Below, piece after piece: positions 22,905 through 34,960 of a stretch of DNA of 64,000 nucleotides. The stretch's first letter is position 1. Every line of letters begins with the position of its first letter. Origin of the DNA: Scedosporium boydii. Lineage: Eukaryota > Ascomycota > Sordariomycetes > Microascales > Microascaceae. The notes under the pieces are model-generated. The model had not been told where the DNA came from. It made no database searches and saw only the letters and a list, made by a program, of their open reading frames with translations. A program made the translations under genes and the position numbers. Location of the stretch: the NCBI GenBank assembly GCA_002221725.1, contig NJFT01000130.1:48882-112881 (forward strand). The letters are read 5' to 3'.

Positions 22905-24374
22905 ATGCAGGACGTAGCGTCATTATTTTCGAAGCCGAAGCTTCTCCCCTTCACCGTCCCCGGCACCCTCAACCTCGCCAAGTTAAATCCCATCCCTCAC
23001 AGGTACCGCCGCCGGATACGTGCGAGACAACGACTGTACTCGCGCTCCGATGAAATCACCCGCCTAAAGACCTCCTTTAATGTCCTGGAAACCATCCAAG
23101 CCGTCCGCCGCCATAGGTGGACTTTCCACGACCTTCAATACGTCGGGCTTGCGCTTGTGGGCTTCACCTCCTTGGTCCTGGCACCTGCGTCGCCCATCTT
23201 GAAGTTGTTGGCGCTGTTGGGAGGATCGGTGCTTATTCTTATGCCCATTACTAGCCAGTTCTTCTTCGCTGGTCTCACGATATGGGTATACCTATTATAC
23301 TTCTTCTGCAGCCGGTTCGTGTTGTCCTGTGCTCTGTTTTAAGAGACCCGCCGTCGTTGGAGCATTCTGGCTCATTGTGTGGACCGTCACTAATTCCCGT
23401 CGTTTCGTTGCAGATTCATTCCCACAGAAATTCGCCCTCACATCTGGGTCCGTGTTCTTCCTGCCCTCGAGAACGTCCTTTATGGTGCCAATCTCTCCAA
23501 TATTCTCTCCGCCCGAACCCACATGGCTCTTGACCTCATTGCCTGGATCCCCTACGGCATCCTACACTTCGCCAACCCTGCCATCGTTATTGGCATCTTG
23601 TTCATCTTTGCTGCCCCTGGCAGCGGCCCCTCGTTTGCCAAGGCCTTTGGCTGGATGAACATCACTGGCGTCACGATTCAGCTCCTCTTCCCTTGCACCC
23701 CGCCGTGGTACGAGAATGAGAATGGCCTGTCTCCTGCCGCCTACGGCATGCCCGGCTCCCCAGCTGGCCTTGCCCGTATCGACAAGATCTTCGGCTTTGA
23801 CATGTATACGACGGCCTTCTCCACCGCGCCGGTTCCCTTCGGTGCCTTCCCCTCTCTCCATTCCGGAAACGCCGTCATCGAGGCCCTGTTCCTCAGCTAC
23901 TGCTTCCCCCGATTCCGCGCCTTCTTCGCCGGCTACGTCCTCTGGATCTGGTGGGCCACCATGTACCTAAGCCACCATTATGCCGTCGACCTGGTCGGAG
24001 GCGGTCTCATCGCCGCCGCCTTCTTCTACGTCTACAAGGCCTACTGGATGCCTAGGCCCCAGCATGACAAGGTGACACGATGGGAATACGAGTATGTCGA
24101 GTACGGCGACCGCAAGTCCATCTTTGACGAGGAGTTCGGTGCCTACGCCCTTGGTCTTATCGACCGCCATCCCCCGAGCGACAGCGACGAGTGGACTGTT
24201 GGCAGCAGCTCGAGTAGCTTCGCCAGCGGCAGTGGCAGCGTGAGCCCCACCCTGTCCGAGGAGAGCATTACGTTCCGTCGAGAGGTGCTTGGGATGGATG
24301 TCAGGCCGGATCAGGCATGGGACGGTCCCCGAGTGACGAAAAACGAGCTGAGGCAGGTGGTGGTGGTGGGGTAA
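22905..24374 (+). CDS. AUR1: Inositol phosphorylceramide synthase catalytic subunit (Aur1)
   Basis: Exons 22905..23314 and 23414..24374 encode 456 aa; the 99-nt intron joins FFCSR to FIPTEIRPHIW. The enzyme moves phosphoinositol from phosphatidylinositol to ceramide in the Golgi, the first fungus-specific sphingolipid step. It is a multipass PAP2-type membrane protein. Visible signatures are PPWYENE..G near residue 237, MPGSPAGLARIDK, then GAFPSLHSG with the catalytic His at 286, and SHHYAVDLVGGG with His 324/325 and Asp 329. This is the lipid phosphate phosphatase-like His/His/Asp set of Aur1. The C-terminal tail is Ser-rich and acidic. Length is close to other filamentous-fungus Aur1 proteins. 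The family is the known target of aureobasidin A. ATG choice: AAAATGCAG, followed by a basic cytosolic N-terminus as in homologues. Confidence 0.95.
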
Positions 24375-26513
24375 TGCGTACGACGATGACGAATACCTTT
24401 TTTCCGAACTCTCCATCTTTTTCGATTCTCCCAACCGCGCCGATATGATACTGTCATACTAATGCGGAGAGTCCCTTAATATCGCCCCTTTTTCGTCCCA
24501 AGCGGAATGAGGGCGAACCGGGATCCGCCTCGACTTAATACGTCCGGCGCACTCTATACTTTTCTCGGTTTATTTGTTTCCTTCTGTACAGATGGTTTTT
24601 ATTACTGGGTAGATGCATGATACCCCTTTATACGCTCGCTACCCAAAACCTTATTTTCATTATTCCTCTTTTTTCGAACGCAATTTCGAATAGGGGGTCC
24701 TTGGCTTTTTATATGAACATTTCGTTGTTCATGAGTTCTCTTTTATTTATTCCGACAATTTTACATTTGCATGAGCATAGCGAAACATGGACGGGATGTG
24801 CTTTTTTATACGGCGTCGATGGAGGAGAAACGCGGGGGAGTTTTTTATGTGTGGGCATGTTGCGTTTCTGGGTTGGCTGGAGGATGAGACCGACTTTTGC
24901 TGCGCCGAACGAGATTCGATTTCGATCCGAAGCTGCCATATATCCGAGCCTGTTAGCAAGAGAGAGAAAGCAATTGGCTTGGTCAAGCCCTCCGCAGGGG
25001 GAATTTTCTTTGCTCCGCGATGCTTTTCGAAAGATCTTGCGCGGTTCCCCCGGGCTTCTGTCGAGGGTCGAGGATGGACCTCCCACTTTCCCATTTTCCC
25101 ACTTTTAATATTTAATATCTTTTCACTTCTTTGCCCCGTTATCTGGCGGTTCTTTTATGGAAAGGATGCGTCTGGTTTCGGTGGCTTTTCTACGATTTTT
25201 TATGGGAATGGGAAGGGGGGGGTGTGGGTTCGAGAAAGGTCCGTGGGAAATGGACTGGTCGATGCCTTCGGAGGAGGTTAACGTGGGTTGAGGTTCCTCA
25301 ATCTCCCCCCGAGTTCCGCTGTTTAATGTCCGATTCTCTTCGTTTACCCGGGAAAGTAGATGCTTCAAAGTGCATCTGACAAAGGAAAAAATAAAGGACG
25401 GAGAGAAAGGCGGTACCGGCATGGCTCCAATCCCAGCCCCATGGCCCCGTTCAGGCGAGAGGAGGGTCCGATGGAAACGCCGTAGAGGTTTTCGACGACG
25501 ACATGACTGAAGAGAAAACAAAAAGTCCCAGATGGTGGGAAAATGGGTGGAATGTTGGGCGTAGGGAAAAGTAGATGGGGGTGGTGATGAAGGGAAAGAC
25601 GAAAGAAATAAAGACCACTCGCTAGAACTTCGAAGTAATATAATAAGAAATAATTGTCTCGCGCCTCTCTCTCTGTCTCTCTGTCTCTCTCAATCGTCTC
25701 GGGGAATACAGCAAACTGGAGCCGTAGTAATCTCGAAGCTTCTCACGTTCCTCTTTTTGAAGAGGAGCTATCTCCCATTCTAGAGAGGAAAATCTTTTCG
25801 TAGTCTCAAGTCGCATTTATTACACACAGACACATGTACAAGGCCTACTACGAACCACGCTCTACTACGACAGGGCAATCTCATGAACAGCTTTAACAAG
25901 TTCCATTCGGAACTATCAACATCCCCCCCTCCAACCCAAAAACGAAAAAAAAAAAAAGCAGCCTGATCCCATGGAGAATTCCCCTCAATAGGAGGAACCC
26001 AAGCTCGAGGAGAACAGATGCCTTCGGGGTAGGATAAACGCCATGAGCTAACAACGCCGTTTGTTTTTTTTTTCCACAGCCGGCTCCTTAGAAAATGAAG
26101 ACAGAAAACAAAAGTTACATGCGAATACAGACTTCCACGCCATCTGTACTCGTTGAAAAAGAAGGACAGATACAAACGTTAACTGTCCACATTGGAAACC
26201 AAACCTCCTTGGTATCTATCTCAAATTTCCCCGTAGTTCTCCTATTCTTTGGTAAAACATTAAACTTCGACTTGTACTTCCGAGACCTACGGGGACGTAG
26301 GCGAGAGGGGATGTTGGACATCGACACGCGTAGTCCAATAGAGGATTGTGACGTGTTAGAGATAAGTCGATAAGTTGTACAGAACGTCGAGAGGCGGACG
26401 TGAGAGGGATGTTCGATTAGGAAAACGCAGTGAATGGCGCGTCTCCTCTCCGGCGGGCAAGAATGCCCAGCTCAAAAACTCAGGGATGCTTAGCGAGACC
26501 GACGCACGCCAAT
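24375..26513. other. Intergenic between convergent AUR1 and RPA34.5-like genes
   Basis: Both genes end into this interval, so it holds two 3' untranslated regions and spacer. A CT-rich imperfect repeat lies near 25660-25692 (CTCTCTGT units). No supported gene. Confidence 0.5.
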
Positions 26514-28720
26514 CTACGGCATGCCCGGAATGGCCGGGGGCTGAATGGGCGTAACACGCTTGACATGAGGTTGGGGAGGCTGAACGGGAGTGGCCTGGCC
26601 CCGGCTCGGAGGAGCAGGAGACTCAGACACCGACTTGGACCGCTTCTTCTTCGATTCCGTGGCCTCCTCGCCAGTCGAACGGCGCCGCTTCGTCTTCTTC
26701 GCCTGAGACGACTCGGGTTGGCTCGAGGTAGGGATGACGGGAGGCGGAATGGGAGTCTGGGAGCCGCGAGCTGGACTACTGGTGGTGGCGGGCTCGTCCT
26801 GTACGAACTTCACCTTGCTCTTGGACTTGGGCGTCTCCTTGGGAGGTTCCTCGGATTCTTCAGCTTTCGCCTTGGTCTTGGACTTCTTCTCCTTCTTTTC
26901 TTTCTTGTCCTTCTTGATCTTCTTCGACGAGTCCGCGGCCTCCTCGGCTGGTTGGCCGCTCTTTTCCTTCTCCAGCATAGCGATCCTGACCTTCAACTCC
27001 GCCAGCTCCTCGTCGGCAGACTTAGCCTGAGTGGGCGCGGGTGCCTCAACAGCAGGAGGAGGGCTGGCAACCTTGCGCTTCTTCTTGGGACGCTCGGCGA
27101 GCTGCGAAGACGGGGTGGAGGCGGACGCGGCCACATCCGTCATGTCCTTGTCCTGCTTCGCCTTCTTTTGTTTCTTCTCCTTCTTGGAAGCCTTGTCGGC
27201 CGTAGACTTCGCCTCGGACGACTCCTGTTGAGACACGCGCGGCTCGACACCAATAGGAACAAACCTGGTCCTCAGACCAGTGGGCTGAGTCGGCGCAGGC
27301 TTCAAGGATTTGGCGCTCTCTGGCGCGGGAGGGGTCTCAAACGACGCATCTACGTCGCCATTTGTGGTCTGGATGATGCTGATGCTCTTGCAGCTCGCTG
27401 AAAACAAATTAGTATAAGGTGCCATCGTAAAAACCATGATCCAAATGGAAACTCACAAATCAAGTGGTAGCTGTCCCCATCCTCTAGACGGGGCACTGTA
27501 ATTTTCGCATTGGAGGACACGATGGCCTCAGCTTTCTGTCCGCGCAAGGGCGCAACCTTTTGAATCTCGAGATTAAGAGGGGTCGAGGACGAATGGGTAA
27601 GCACCCAAAGCTTATTGCCCTCCTTCTCGGCAGATTCGAAGACGCGGGCAATTTGACCGAGGCTCTTGGGCTGCTGAAGCTTGAATACCCCGCCGATCAC
27701 CGTGGGCGCGGGCTCGTTGGTGGTGTACGTGGAAAGCGCACCGGAATCGGCTTGGGTGTTACCGTTAGTCTCGGGTTCGGAATCCTCATCGCTCGACTCC
27801 TCTTCGGAGCTAGCTTCATTCTCGGACGCCTTCGTATTCGTCTCTTCGGACTCGGAGTCTGAATCGCTGGATTCCTCGTCTTCTGAAGAATCCGAATCGG
27901 AGCTGACCGTCTTCTTCTGGCTCTTCGCGGCTACAGGCTGAGCGGACGGAGGAAGAGCCGACGACGTCACCTTGCTCTCCGACTCGCTCGCCGACTCGCT
28001 CTCGTCGGAGCTGGAAGACTCCTCCTCCTCCTCAGACGAACTAGAGTCATCCTTAACAGGGGCAGTCTTCTTTGCGTAGGTACCACGCCCTCCAGCCTTA
28101 GCACCCGACTTTTTCACCCCAGACTCATCTCCTGGAAGGTTATAAATATCAGTCGCAGTGCGAGAAGTGGCTGCCGCTCGGCCCGACATCGTTGCGGTGG
28201 CCAGCGAGTTCGCAACCACGGAGAGATTGTCTTCGATGCTGGATTGGGGCTCCGACTTGATCGGGGTAGACCCCAAGGCGTACTGCGACGAGTCGTAGAG
28301 CTTGGACCGCAAAGCGGAAGGTTGAGAGCTTGAGAATGGGAGGCGGAGGCCGCGCGGATACACTGAGGAGGACTGGCTCGGGAACGAGTAGTAATCGATT
28401 GTCTTCTTCTTCAAGATCGGCTTCGGGGATCCCTGCGAGAGCACACGATCCTGGGTTGGCGAAGAGAGGTGCTGTCGGGGAAGAACAGGGAATCCGTCTA
28501 GTGGCGGCTCGATCTTGATGCGATCTTGGGGCTGCTCGGATAGCTGCAGAGTCGTCTTTGACGGTGCCAGAGAGCGTAAAGAGGACTGTAGGCTTTCCCG
28601 CTTCGAATTGGTACTTTGAGGTTGGGAATTGGTCAATTCCGGGCTGCCCTCCCTGCGAATTTCAGGTTGGCTGGAGAAGCTCTTCGACCTGCGTCGTTGA
28701 TCCTTGCTGCTCGACGACAT
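26514..28720 (-). CDS. RPA34: RNA polymerase I subunit RPA34.5-like protein
   Basis: Exons complement(27457..28720, 26514..27397) encode 715 aa. The 59-nt intron joins DSYHLI to SSCKSISIIQ. The middle part carries the RPA34.5/CAST pattern: a compact beta-rich segment around residues 335-480, from APTVIGGVFKLQQP, through KLWVLTHSSSTPLNLEIQKV and ITVPRLEDGDSYHLI, to GLRTRFVPIGVEP. The N-terminal 320 residues are disordered, first Ser/Arg-rich, then long Ser/Glu/Asp runs. The C-terminal 215 residues are Lys/Glu-rich with Pro/Thr ends, the usual basic tail of this subunit. With RPA49 it forms a TFIIF-like Pol I subcomplex in the nucleolus; this role is inferred by family. The N-terminal extension is longer than in yeast Rpa34 (233 aa). 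An upstream ATG at 28759 would add MHIQKSSRKRKKK. Confidence 0.65.
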
Positions 28721-29534
28721 TTTTTTTTTTCTTTTTCTGGAACTTTTCTGTATGTGCATAGTACGTGTTAGCCGAAGATTCTCCGAAGGCGGGGGGAGGG
28801 TGCAGTGATCACAAGAGGGTGTGGGCCTATTGGCTTATGGCTTGGGACGAACCTGTGTTCTGGATATCAAGGACGGCTTGCCGTGATTGCTTTCACATCA
28901 ATTACCTCGAGGTAAGGTGCCAAGGCGGGTACTATTCAGAGGGAAAATTGATTTCCTTGAGACGCAAATCTGGGCAAAGGTTCAGAGTGTGAGATGCCCA
29001 GAAAGGTGCGATTCTGGGCAAGTAGGATCAGAGAAGGGGGGTGAACGTAGAGGGAAAACAGTATCGATTGGCTTGGCGACGCCCCTCGATCTTGTAGCTC
29101 TTGACGTTGGGGAGTCGATAAAATGGTGAAAAACGATGCGATTAGAAAATAAAGTCGGGAAAAAGAGGCTTTGAAATGGTCAGAGAATCGTCGCGGATAC
29201 GGGTAAGGTAAAGAACATTTGAAAGAAAAGAAATATTATTGGGCGTGGTTTGCAGAGGCCGAAGGTCTCTCTCTCTGCAGCTCTTGCCAAAAATCCATCT
29301 CCAACTAGAAAAAAAAGTTCTTGTCTTTTGCTCCTTCCCTCTAACTTCCGCCGACCGCAACCGCCTTCCTCGCGGTTCTGTTCTTGACAGCCGCCTTGCT
29401 CTTTCCCAAAGAATCAACCAAGACACGACGGCTGTATCAGGTAAATTTTTGGTGCTCTTGTCGACGGACGGACACTGTTGCCTCGTGATATTGAGGGACA
29501 CAGATTTTCGGGGGCATCGGGGTCTTGTTGAGCG
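28721..29534. promoter_or_regulatory. Divergent promoter shared by RPA34.5-like and GRC3 genes
   Basis: The interval separates two start codons 814 bases apart that face away from each other. AAATTTTT at 29443-29450 matches the core of the ribosomal RNA processing element (RRPE), and GATGCGATTAG near 29133 is close to the PAC box core. Both are short and could be chance. Confidence 0.45.
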
Positions 29535-32220
29535 ATGGCTGGAGAACCGGTCTTGAGCGCTTTTGCTGCGCGCAAAAAGCTCCTTTCCAAGTACAACTCC
29601 GCTCACACGGAGGTAAAGAGCTCTAGCGCGAGCGAGGAAGAGAGTTCGCGCGTCACCACTCGCTCTGGGGCGGAGCAGAAACGACGGAAGCCTTCTACAG
29701 CATTAACGGCACAGGGCGGCGATGGAAACATCAAGACTGCGGCGTCTCAGAGAAAACGCCGTCGTGTGGCATCTAACGACAAAACGGCAGAGGCAGATGT
29801 CCAAGAGGATGTCGAGGAACAACTAGTGGCGGCAGCCAAGCAGAAGAAAACTCTTCCGAGTCGCTCCAAGTCACCCCCTTCACGAGCGAAAAAGCCGGTT
29901 ACTGATGCTGAGGAGCCCTCTATGGAAACTGAGATGGAGGTGGACGGAACTCCGACTGCCAAGTCCCCCAAGGCTGCGATTTCGAAAGACTCCAGGTAAG
30001 ACGAAAGGCGGTCCCTAGCTATCTCCCAGCGGTTTTGTAGATGAATGGAAGAGAATATAATTCTCCTTCTCTGTTTACTCTCTTTTTGGGTTCTGCATGT
30101 TTCTAACCATATTGAATTCGCAGAAAGGCAGAAACCGGCTCTTTGCCAACACCTTCAGAGCTATCAGATGACAGCTCTGCCCAGCGACTCATCATCCAAA
30201 ATTGCTCAACTCAAAAAGAGAATGGAGTTCTCGAACTACGCATCGATTATGAAGAGGTAAGACTACTCGGAATACTGAGCGCCTCTACAATTTTGCGTTT
30301 GTTAACACGGGAACGTAACTTTCAGCGCCTCAAACTTCCAGTTGTTGGTCAGTACGGCATACGGGTGCTTCGCGGAGAGGTCTTCATTGCCGGAGCTACT
30401 CTTCGCCCGTCTTCCGACGTCATTTGGGTCCACGCTCCTCTTTGCTATTCGGTGCCGATTCTCAGATGCCCGGAGTCTTCGGTCCTAGAGCTACACCCTC
30501 ATCCGTCATCGGATGGCTTCAGGCAACTCGGCCGTCTCTCACCTCTCTATTCTAATATTTTGAATCGATCTCAACCCGGCAGCGTCTTTGGGAACCCATC
30601 ATATCAAATTGTATGTCCAATACGTGTGAGCTTTTATAAGTGAAAAAAAAAAAAAAAATAAAAAAAAAATAAAAAAAAAATAAAAAAAAAAAAAATAAGG
30701 AAGGGCTAATATTTTGCTAGGTGTGCGGACCCGAGGACTTGCCGAAGAAGTCTGTTCTACGGCCTCTCTATTCGCCCCCAGAATGGAACAAAAAGCTCGC
30801 GGAGTTGACGGCTGATGGGACTAAGTCAATGCCATGCCTCATTTGTGGCCCCAAGGGCTCCGGAAAGTCAACATTCACGAGGCTCCTCACCAATCGTCTT
30901 CTCACATTGCCAAAGCCTTCGTCTAGTCGGCGAACCCGCGCATCCAAGGAGGAGAGCGGCGTTCTCCTTCTCGACCTTGACCCGGGGCAATCTGAATTCT
31001 GTCCACCAGGGACGGTTTCATTAGTTCTAGTTCGAAAGCCCAACATATCGCCGCCCTTCGCCCACCCTTGGCCTGATGATTCGTCGGCTGCATTAGTCAG
31101 GTGCCACACCCTCGCCTCCGTCAATCCAGGCTCGGATACGGATTTGTTTATAGAGTGTGCTCTCGATCTTTATAGCCACTACCAACAAAGGTACAACGGG
31201 TATCCTCTAGTTGTTAACACACCGGGATGGATTCTCGGCACTGGACTGGACCTCTTGGCACTTCTCATTGGCAGCCTCAGACCGGCGGAAGTGATCTACA
31301 TGTCCGAAGACGGTCCCGCAGAAACGATTGAGGGACTTCGATCGGCATGTAAGACGTCAACTTTCAGCATGCTTCCATCCCAGCAATCCGACAGCGGGAC
31401 CAGAAGGTCAGCTGCTGATCTTCGCGCGATGCAAACCATGGAATATTTCCACTCCGAGCAGCAGCAGAAGTCGGCCACTGTGAATCCCTCCCCTCTATCC
31501 ACGATCGCGCCGTGGCGGGTGTCATATGCCGGCAAGAACCGAGGCATTGCCGGGATAATCACCTACGGCGGACAACTAGAATCGGCCTTACTCGCGGAAG
31601 CCATCAATGGAATGGTTCTCGCCGCGGTGGAAATCGAAGATGAAAAGGCCTTCAGGCGCACCCCATCATCACTTCCGTCTGACGTCGAACAAGCAATGGA
31701 CATAGATGTCCCGGATAGCGCTAGGATTCTGCGATGCGCCGACGAGTTAATATCCCCTACTACGTCGGACGGAATACCCCACATTGAACTTGCACGCGGC
31801 GCCACCACCCTAGACATCCACTACTGCCGAACAATCGGCCTCGTCCTCATCCGCGGCGTCGACACCTCGACCTCCTCCCTACAGATCCTCACGCCCATCC
31901 CCCGCTCGAAACTCGAAGAAATCCGGCAGAACGGACGACACGTCGTTCTCGTGCACGGACAGTTCGACGCGCCGACTTGGGCGTACACGGAGGATCTGTA
32001 TGAGCGGGCGGCGAGCGGTGCCGACGGCTTGGACGACGATGAGGGTGAGGAAAATGAGGACGACGATGGCGCGGGTGATGATGGTGTCGCGGTCGTGGGG
32101 GCGGGGTCCTTTGGGGTGAATCGGCCGTGGGTGGAAGGTGTGGATGGGAATAGGCGGAGGCAGGTTGGTGGGGGCACTTGGAGGGTGCGACGTGACTTGG
32201 GGAGGCATAATAATAGGTAG
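29535..32220 (+). CDS. GRC3: Polynucleotide 5'-hydroxyl-kinase Grc3
   Basis: Exons 29535..29995, 30124..30256, 30326..30610 and 30721..32220 encode 792 aa; introns are 128, 69 and 110 nt. Grc3 phosphorylates 5'-OH RNA ends and, with the nuclease Las1, processes the ITS2 spacer of pre-rRNA; it also affects Pol I termination in yeast. Residues 1-170 are basic disorder with nuclear-localisation-like KRRRV and KQKK. An N-terminal beta domain follows (ENGVLELRIDYEE...GEVFIAGATL). The P-loop GPKGSGKS is at 336-343 (Lys 342). Walker-B-like LLLDLDPGQSEFCPPG follows, as in the Clp1/Grc3 family. A central block VNTPGWILGTGLDLL is also family-typical. The C-terminus is acidic and Gly-rich. Intron 3 contains an A-rich tract. 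Confidence 0.93.
30643..30696 (+). repeat. A-rich (A9-10T)n tract inside GRC3 intron 3
   Basis: About 54 bases of A with single T every 9-15 bases, placed between the donor at 30611 and the GCTAAT branch site near 30705. Confidence 0.9.
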
Positions 32221-32895
32221 TTTGGATTTCGCGAGGGCAGGAATAGTGGAGAGGGGATGGTACGCCCTCGTTGTTTCTTGCTTCGTAGGAGCGAGGCTGC
32301 TTGCTTGATCCATAGCCATGGGCAAGGCAGATTCCGTATATGCATGGTGAGCACATGTAGCTAGAGCGGCAGGCTTCTGTCATTTCCACGAACGCTATGT
32401 TGCTATTGTCATGCTCGAGTCGTCCTTGTCGAGGGGCTCAGGGGATAGGCCAGCCGACATTGATCTTCTCATACCCATTATTGCTCCAACGATCTCGACT
32501 ACTATGCATATTCTGTTTTTTTATCCCATCTACAACCTTTGTCTCCTCAAGGGAGAGTCTCAACAGATATACATGGGTATAACACTTTAGAACCCACAGC
32601 AGAACAGGCCCAAAGTCCAAATCATGACCTAAACACATTGATCCATCAATAAATGACCCAATGACCCATTATGCCCTTGGTAGAGCACCCAGGAGGGAAA
32701 CAGAAACACAAAATAACAAAAAAGACAGTATGTACATCTAAGAAAACCCGGCTCATATATAATCTTCAGGGAAACAAAAAAATCCCCATCCTCCCCGACT
32801 GCAATTAACCCAGGAACCCGGCCGGGTCATTTCCCAAGTCCCAGCACCAATCTTTCAGAGTAATGTGGAAAATAAAAAAAAGGAACGCCAAATAT
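32221..32895. other. Intergenic between convergent GRC3 and ZIP genes
   Basis: 3' untranslated regions and spacer. No gene or repeat seen. Confidence 0.5.
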
Positions 32896-34960
32896 TTACG
32901 CCCATTTTCCTAAGAAGCTCATGAGCGCCATACCAGCCATGAGACCGAAAATGCCCATGAAAGTCGAAAACGCCGACGCGTTCGCCATCTCACCACCCAT
33001 CCAATCGCCAGCCCACATCTCCACAACGCCCACCCACACGAGGATACCGCCCGAAAACGCATCGAGCGTACCGATGGCGATGGCGGTTGCCGGATCGTTT
33101 CCGTTAAATACCGAAAGGCAGCCGGTGCCGATGGCCATGCCGATGGGGGTGACGAGGGCGAAGCAGGCGGCGAGGACCATCTTATGCCACATGGGGATGT
33201 GAGCCCTCTCCTCTTCCTGGTTCGAACCGTTAAGCGACGTAGCCTCGCCGCCGGCCGTCTTGGCCAAGGACTCGCTCGTATGCTCCTGGGGATGGATATG
33301 ATGGTGGTGATGGCCCGGGCCATGCTGATGAACGGAGTGGTGGCCGAGCGCGGCGAGAGCGTGGTGCTGGTTTGTGCCCAAGCTGGCAATGCGAGAACCA
33401 AGCGCGAGGCCCTCGAAGAATTGATGGAAGACGATGACGATGAAGAGAGTGATGAAAAAGGAGTCGCCCGATACAACAAGGGTAACTCCGATAACTAGAT
33501 TTTTAGTGGATTAGTTAGTCTCTGTACCACCAGTCATTCCTTAAGAGGAATTGGATAGGAACATACTCAGAGAATGGAAAATAATGCCAGCCTCCATAAC
33601 AGTAATGTTGACCATCTCAAGCGACGCGTTGGCTTTTTCGACGGAGTAACCCTCGGGACTGCTGTTCAGCATCTTTTTATTCAATCGAGACCTCATGAAT
33701 CGCTCGCCGAAGTATTCGACGAGGAAGGAGATGAAAATGCCAGCCATGAAGATGGCGGCGGCCGTCCCTTCATAATCAACGCCCTCGAGACAGTCATTCT
33801 GGAACATTAACATCGCGTGGACGAAGAGCTGTAAAACGGGATACCGTTAGCCGAGAAGGAGCAAGATAGGAGGGAAGGAGCAAGAGCCGAGTGACGAAAA
33901 CAAGTCTTCGCAGGGTAGGGGAGCCGTGGATAAATAGGTGGCCCGGGGGGGGGGGGGGGGGGGTTCCTTACATGGACAAACGCAGTAGAGATGATGATGC
34001 CGGTACCGAATTGCTTGAGCGTAACCCAGATGACATTGAGTTTCGCCGGGAGCCATTTGGCGAGGAAGATGGGAGAGAAAACACCTTGGAACGAGTATGA
34101 GCTTACAACGCTTCGACATACACAGGGTACACATTGGCCTAGGGAGTAGATATGGCGTTCTTACCGACGGCACTCGTTGCAAGGATGGCAAAGATGAGGC
34201 CGATCCTCAAGCGCACGTTATATTCACGGTCCACCTTGTCGCACTTTTTCGCCGTTGTGGAGCCCCCAGATTCCGACTCTCCGGCACCAACACAATGTCT
34301 GCAGAAGCCAAAATTGTTAGTACCGCTCCCAAGGAAATTCCGTTTCGCTGTTTGGTCTGACATACTCAACGCCGGCGTGGAAATGGCAGTTTAGTCCAGA
34401 AGGGTTTTCGCTCCCACTTTCACCTGATTCGTCCTGGTCATGGTCACCGTCGGTATCGCTATCGCCTGCCTCGGAGGGTATGTCGATTTCGACATCATCG
34501 CCGTTAGGGGCTATACAGTATCTAGATGCAAAAGTCAATACCTTATGAACAGGTGTTGCAATAAGTGTAGGGTTTCGGAGCCTTACAAGGCGCTACCGTG
34601 GTTGTGGCATCCGGTAAAGCTAGCAGGAAGCTCCTCGGTTGCGGTAACAGTAGTCTTGACGGGAAATTCGTCTGCTCCTGCCATACACCATCTAGAACGA
34701 AAATGTTAGCTCCTTTGAATGGAGACACGACGCGACTGACTATCGTGCATGATGAGAGGGGGAGAGGGGATGATCTACAATGTGGCGCCGTGCAGATGGC
34801 AGTCGGAGACTGCGGTGATGGCTGAAGAAGTAGTGGTGGGCGTCGCGGCTTGTCGAGCAACGCGGGCGTAGGGGGTGATGGCGGGTCCCGAACTGAGGAC
34901 ACCCGGACATAGGAGGAGTAGGCTTAGAAGGCCGGTGGTAGATCTGCTGATCGGCGCCAT
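32896..34960 (-). CDS. ZIP-family zinc transporter with Cys/His-rich extracellular modules (ZrfC-like)
   Basis: Seven exons: complement(34779..34960, 34587..34691, 34366..34521, 34165..34298, 33972..34084, 33567..33828, 32896..33494), 516 aa. It should import zinc at the plasma membrane. Residues 1-25 resemble a signal peptide (LLSLLLLCPGVLSSG). Residues 54-150 hold three CHxH[GA]xxxxC modules: CHLHGATLWC (54-63), CHNHGSALYC (89-98), CHFHAGVEHC (141-150). The ZIP core begins near residue 178 (LRIGLIFAILATSAVGVFSPIF). Metal-site motifs are present: HSLIIG (His 315) and FHQFFEGLALG (His 341). A His-rich cytosolic loop (HHHHIHPQEH) lies before the last three membrane segments; it ends FLGKWA. 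Such extended N-termini are known in Aspergillus ZrfC, used under zinc limitation. Inner introns of the N-terminus all split the modules alike. Confidence 0.92.
33945..33963 (+). repeat. G19 homopolymer inside a ZIP intron
   Basis: Nineteen G in a row on the + strand, so C19 in the transcript, starting eight bases after the intron donor at 33971. Confidence 0.9.

Noticed and set aside
26430..27401. 323-codon Arg/Leu-rich + strand frame
   Set aside because: Antisense shadow of the Lys/Glu/Ala-rich RPA34.5-like exon 2.
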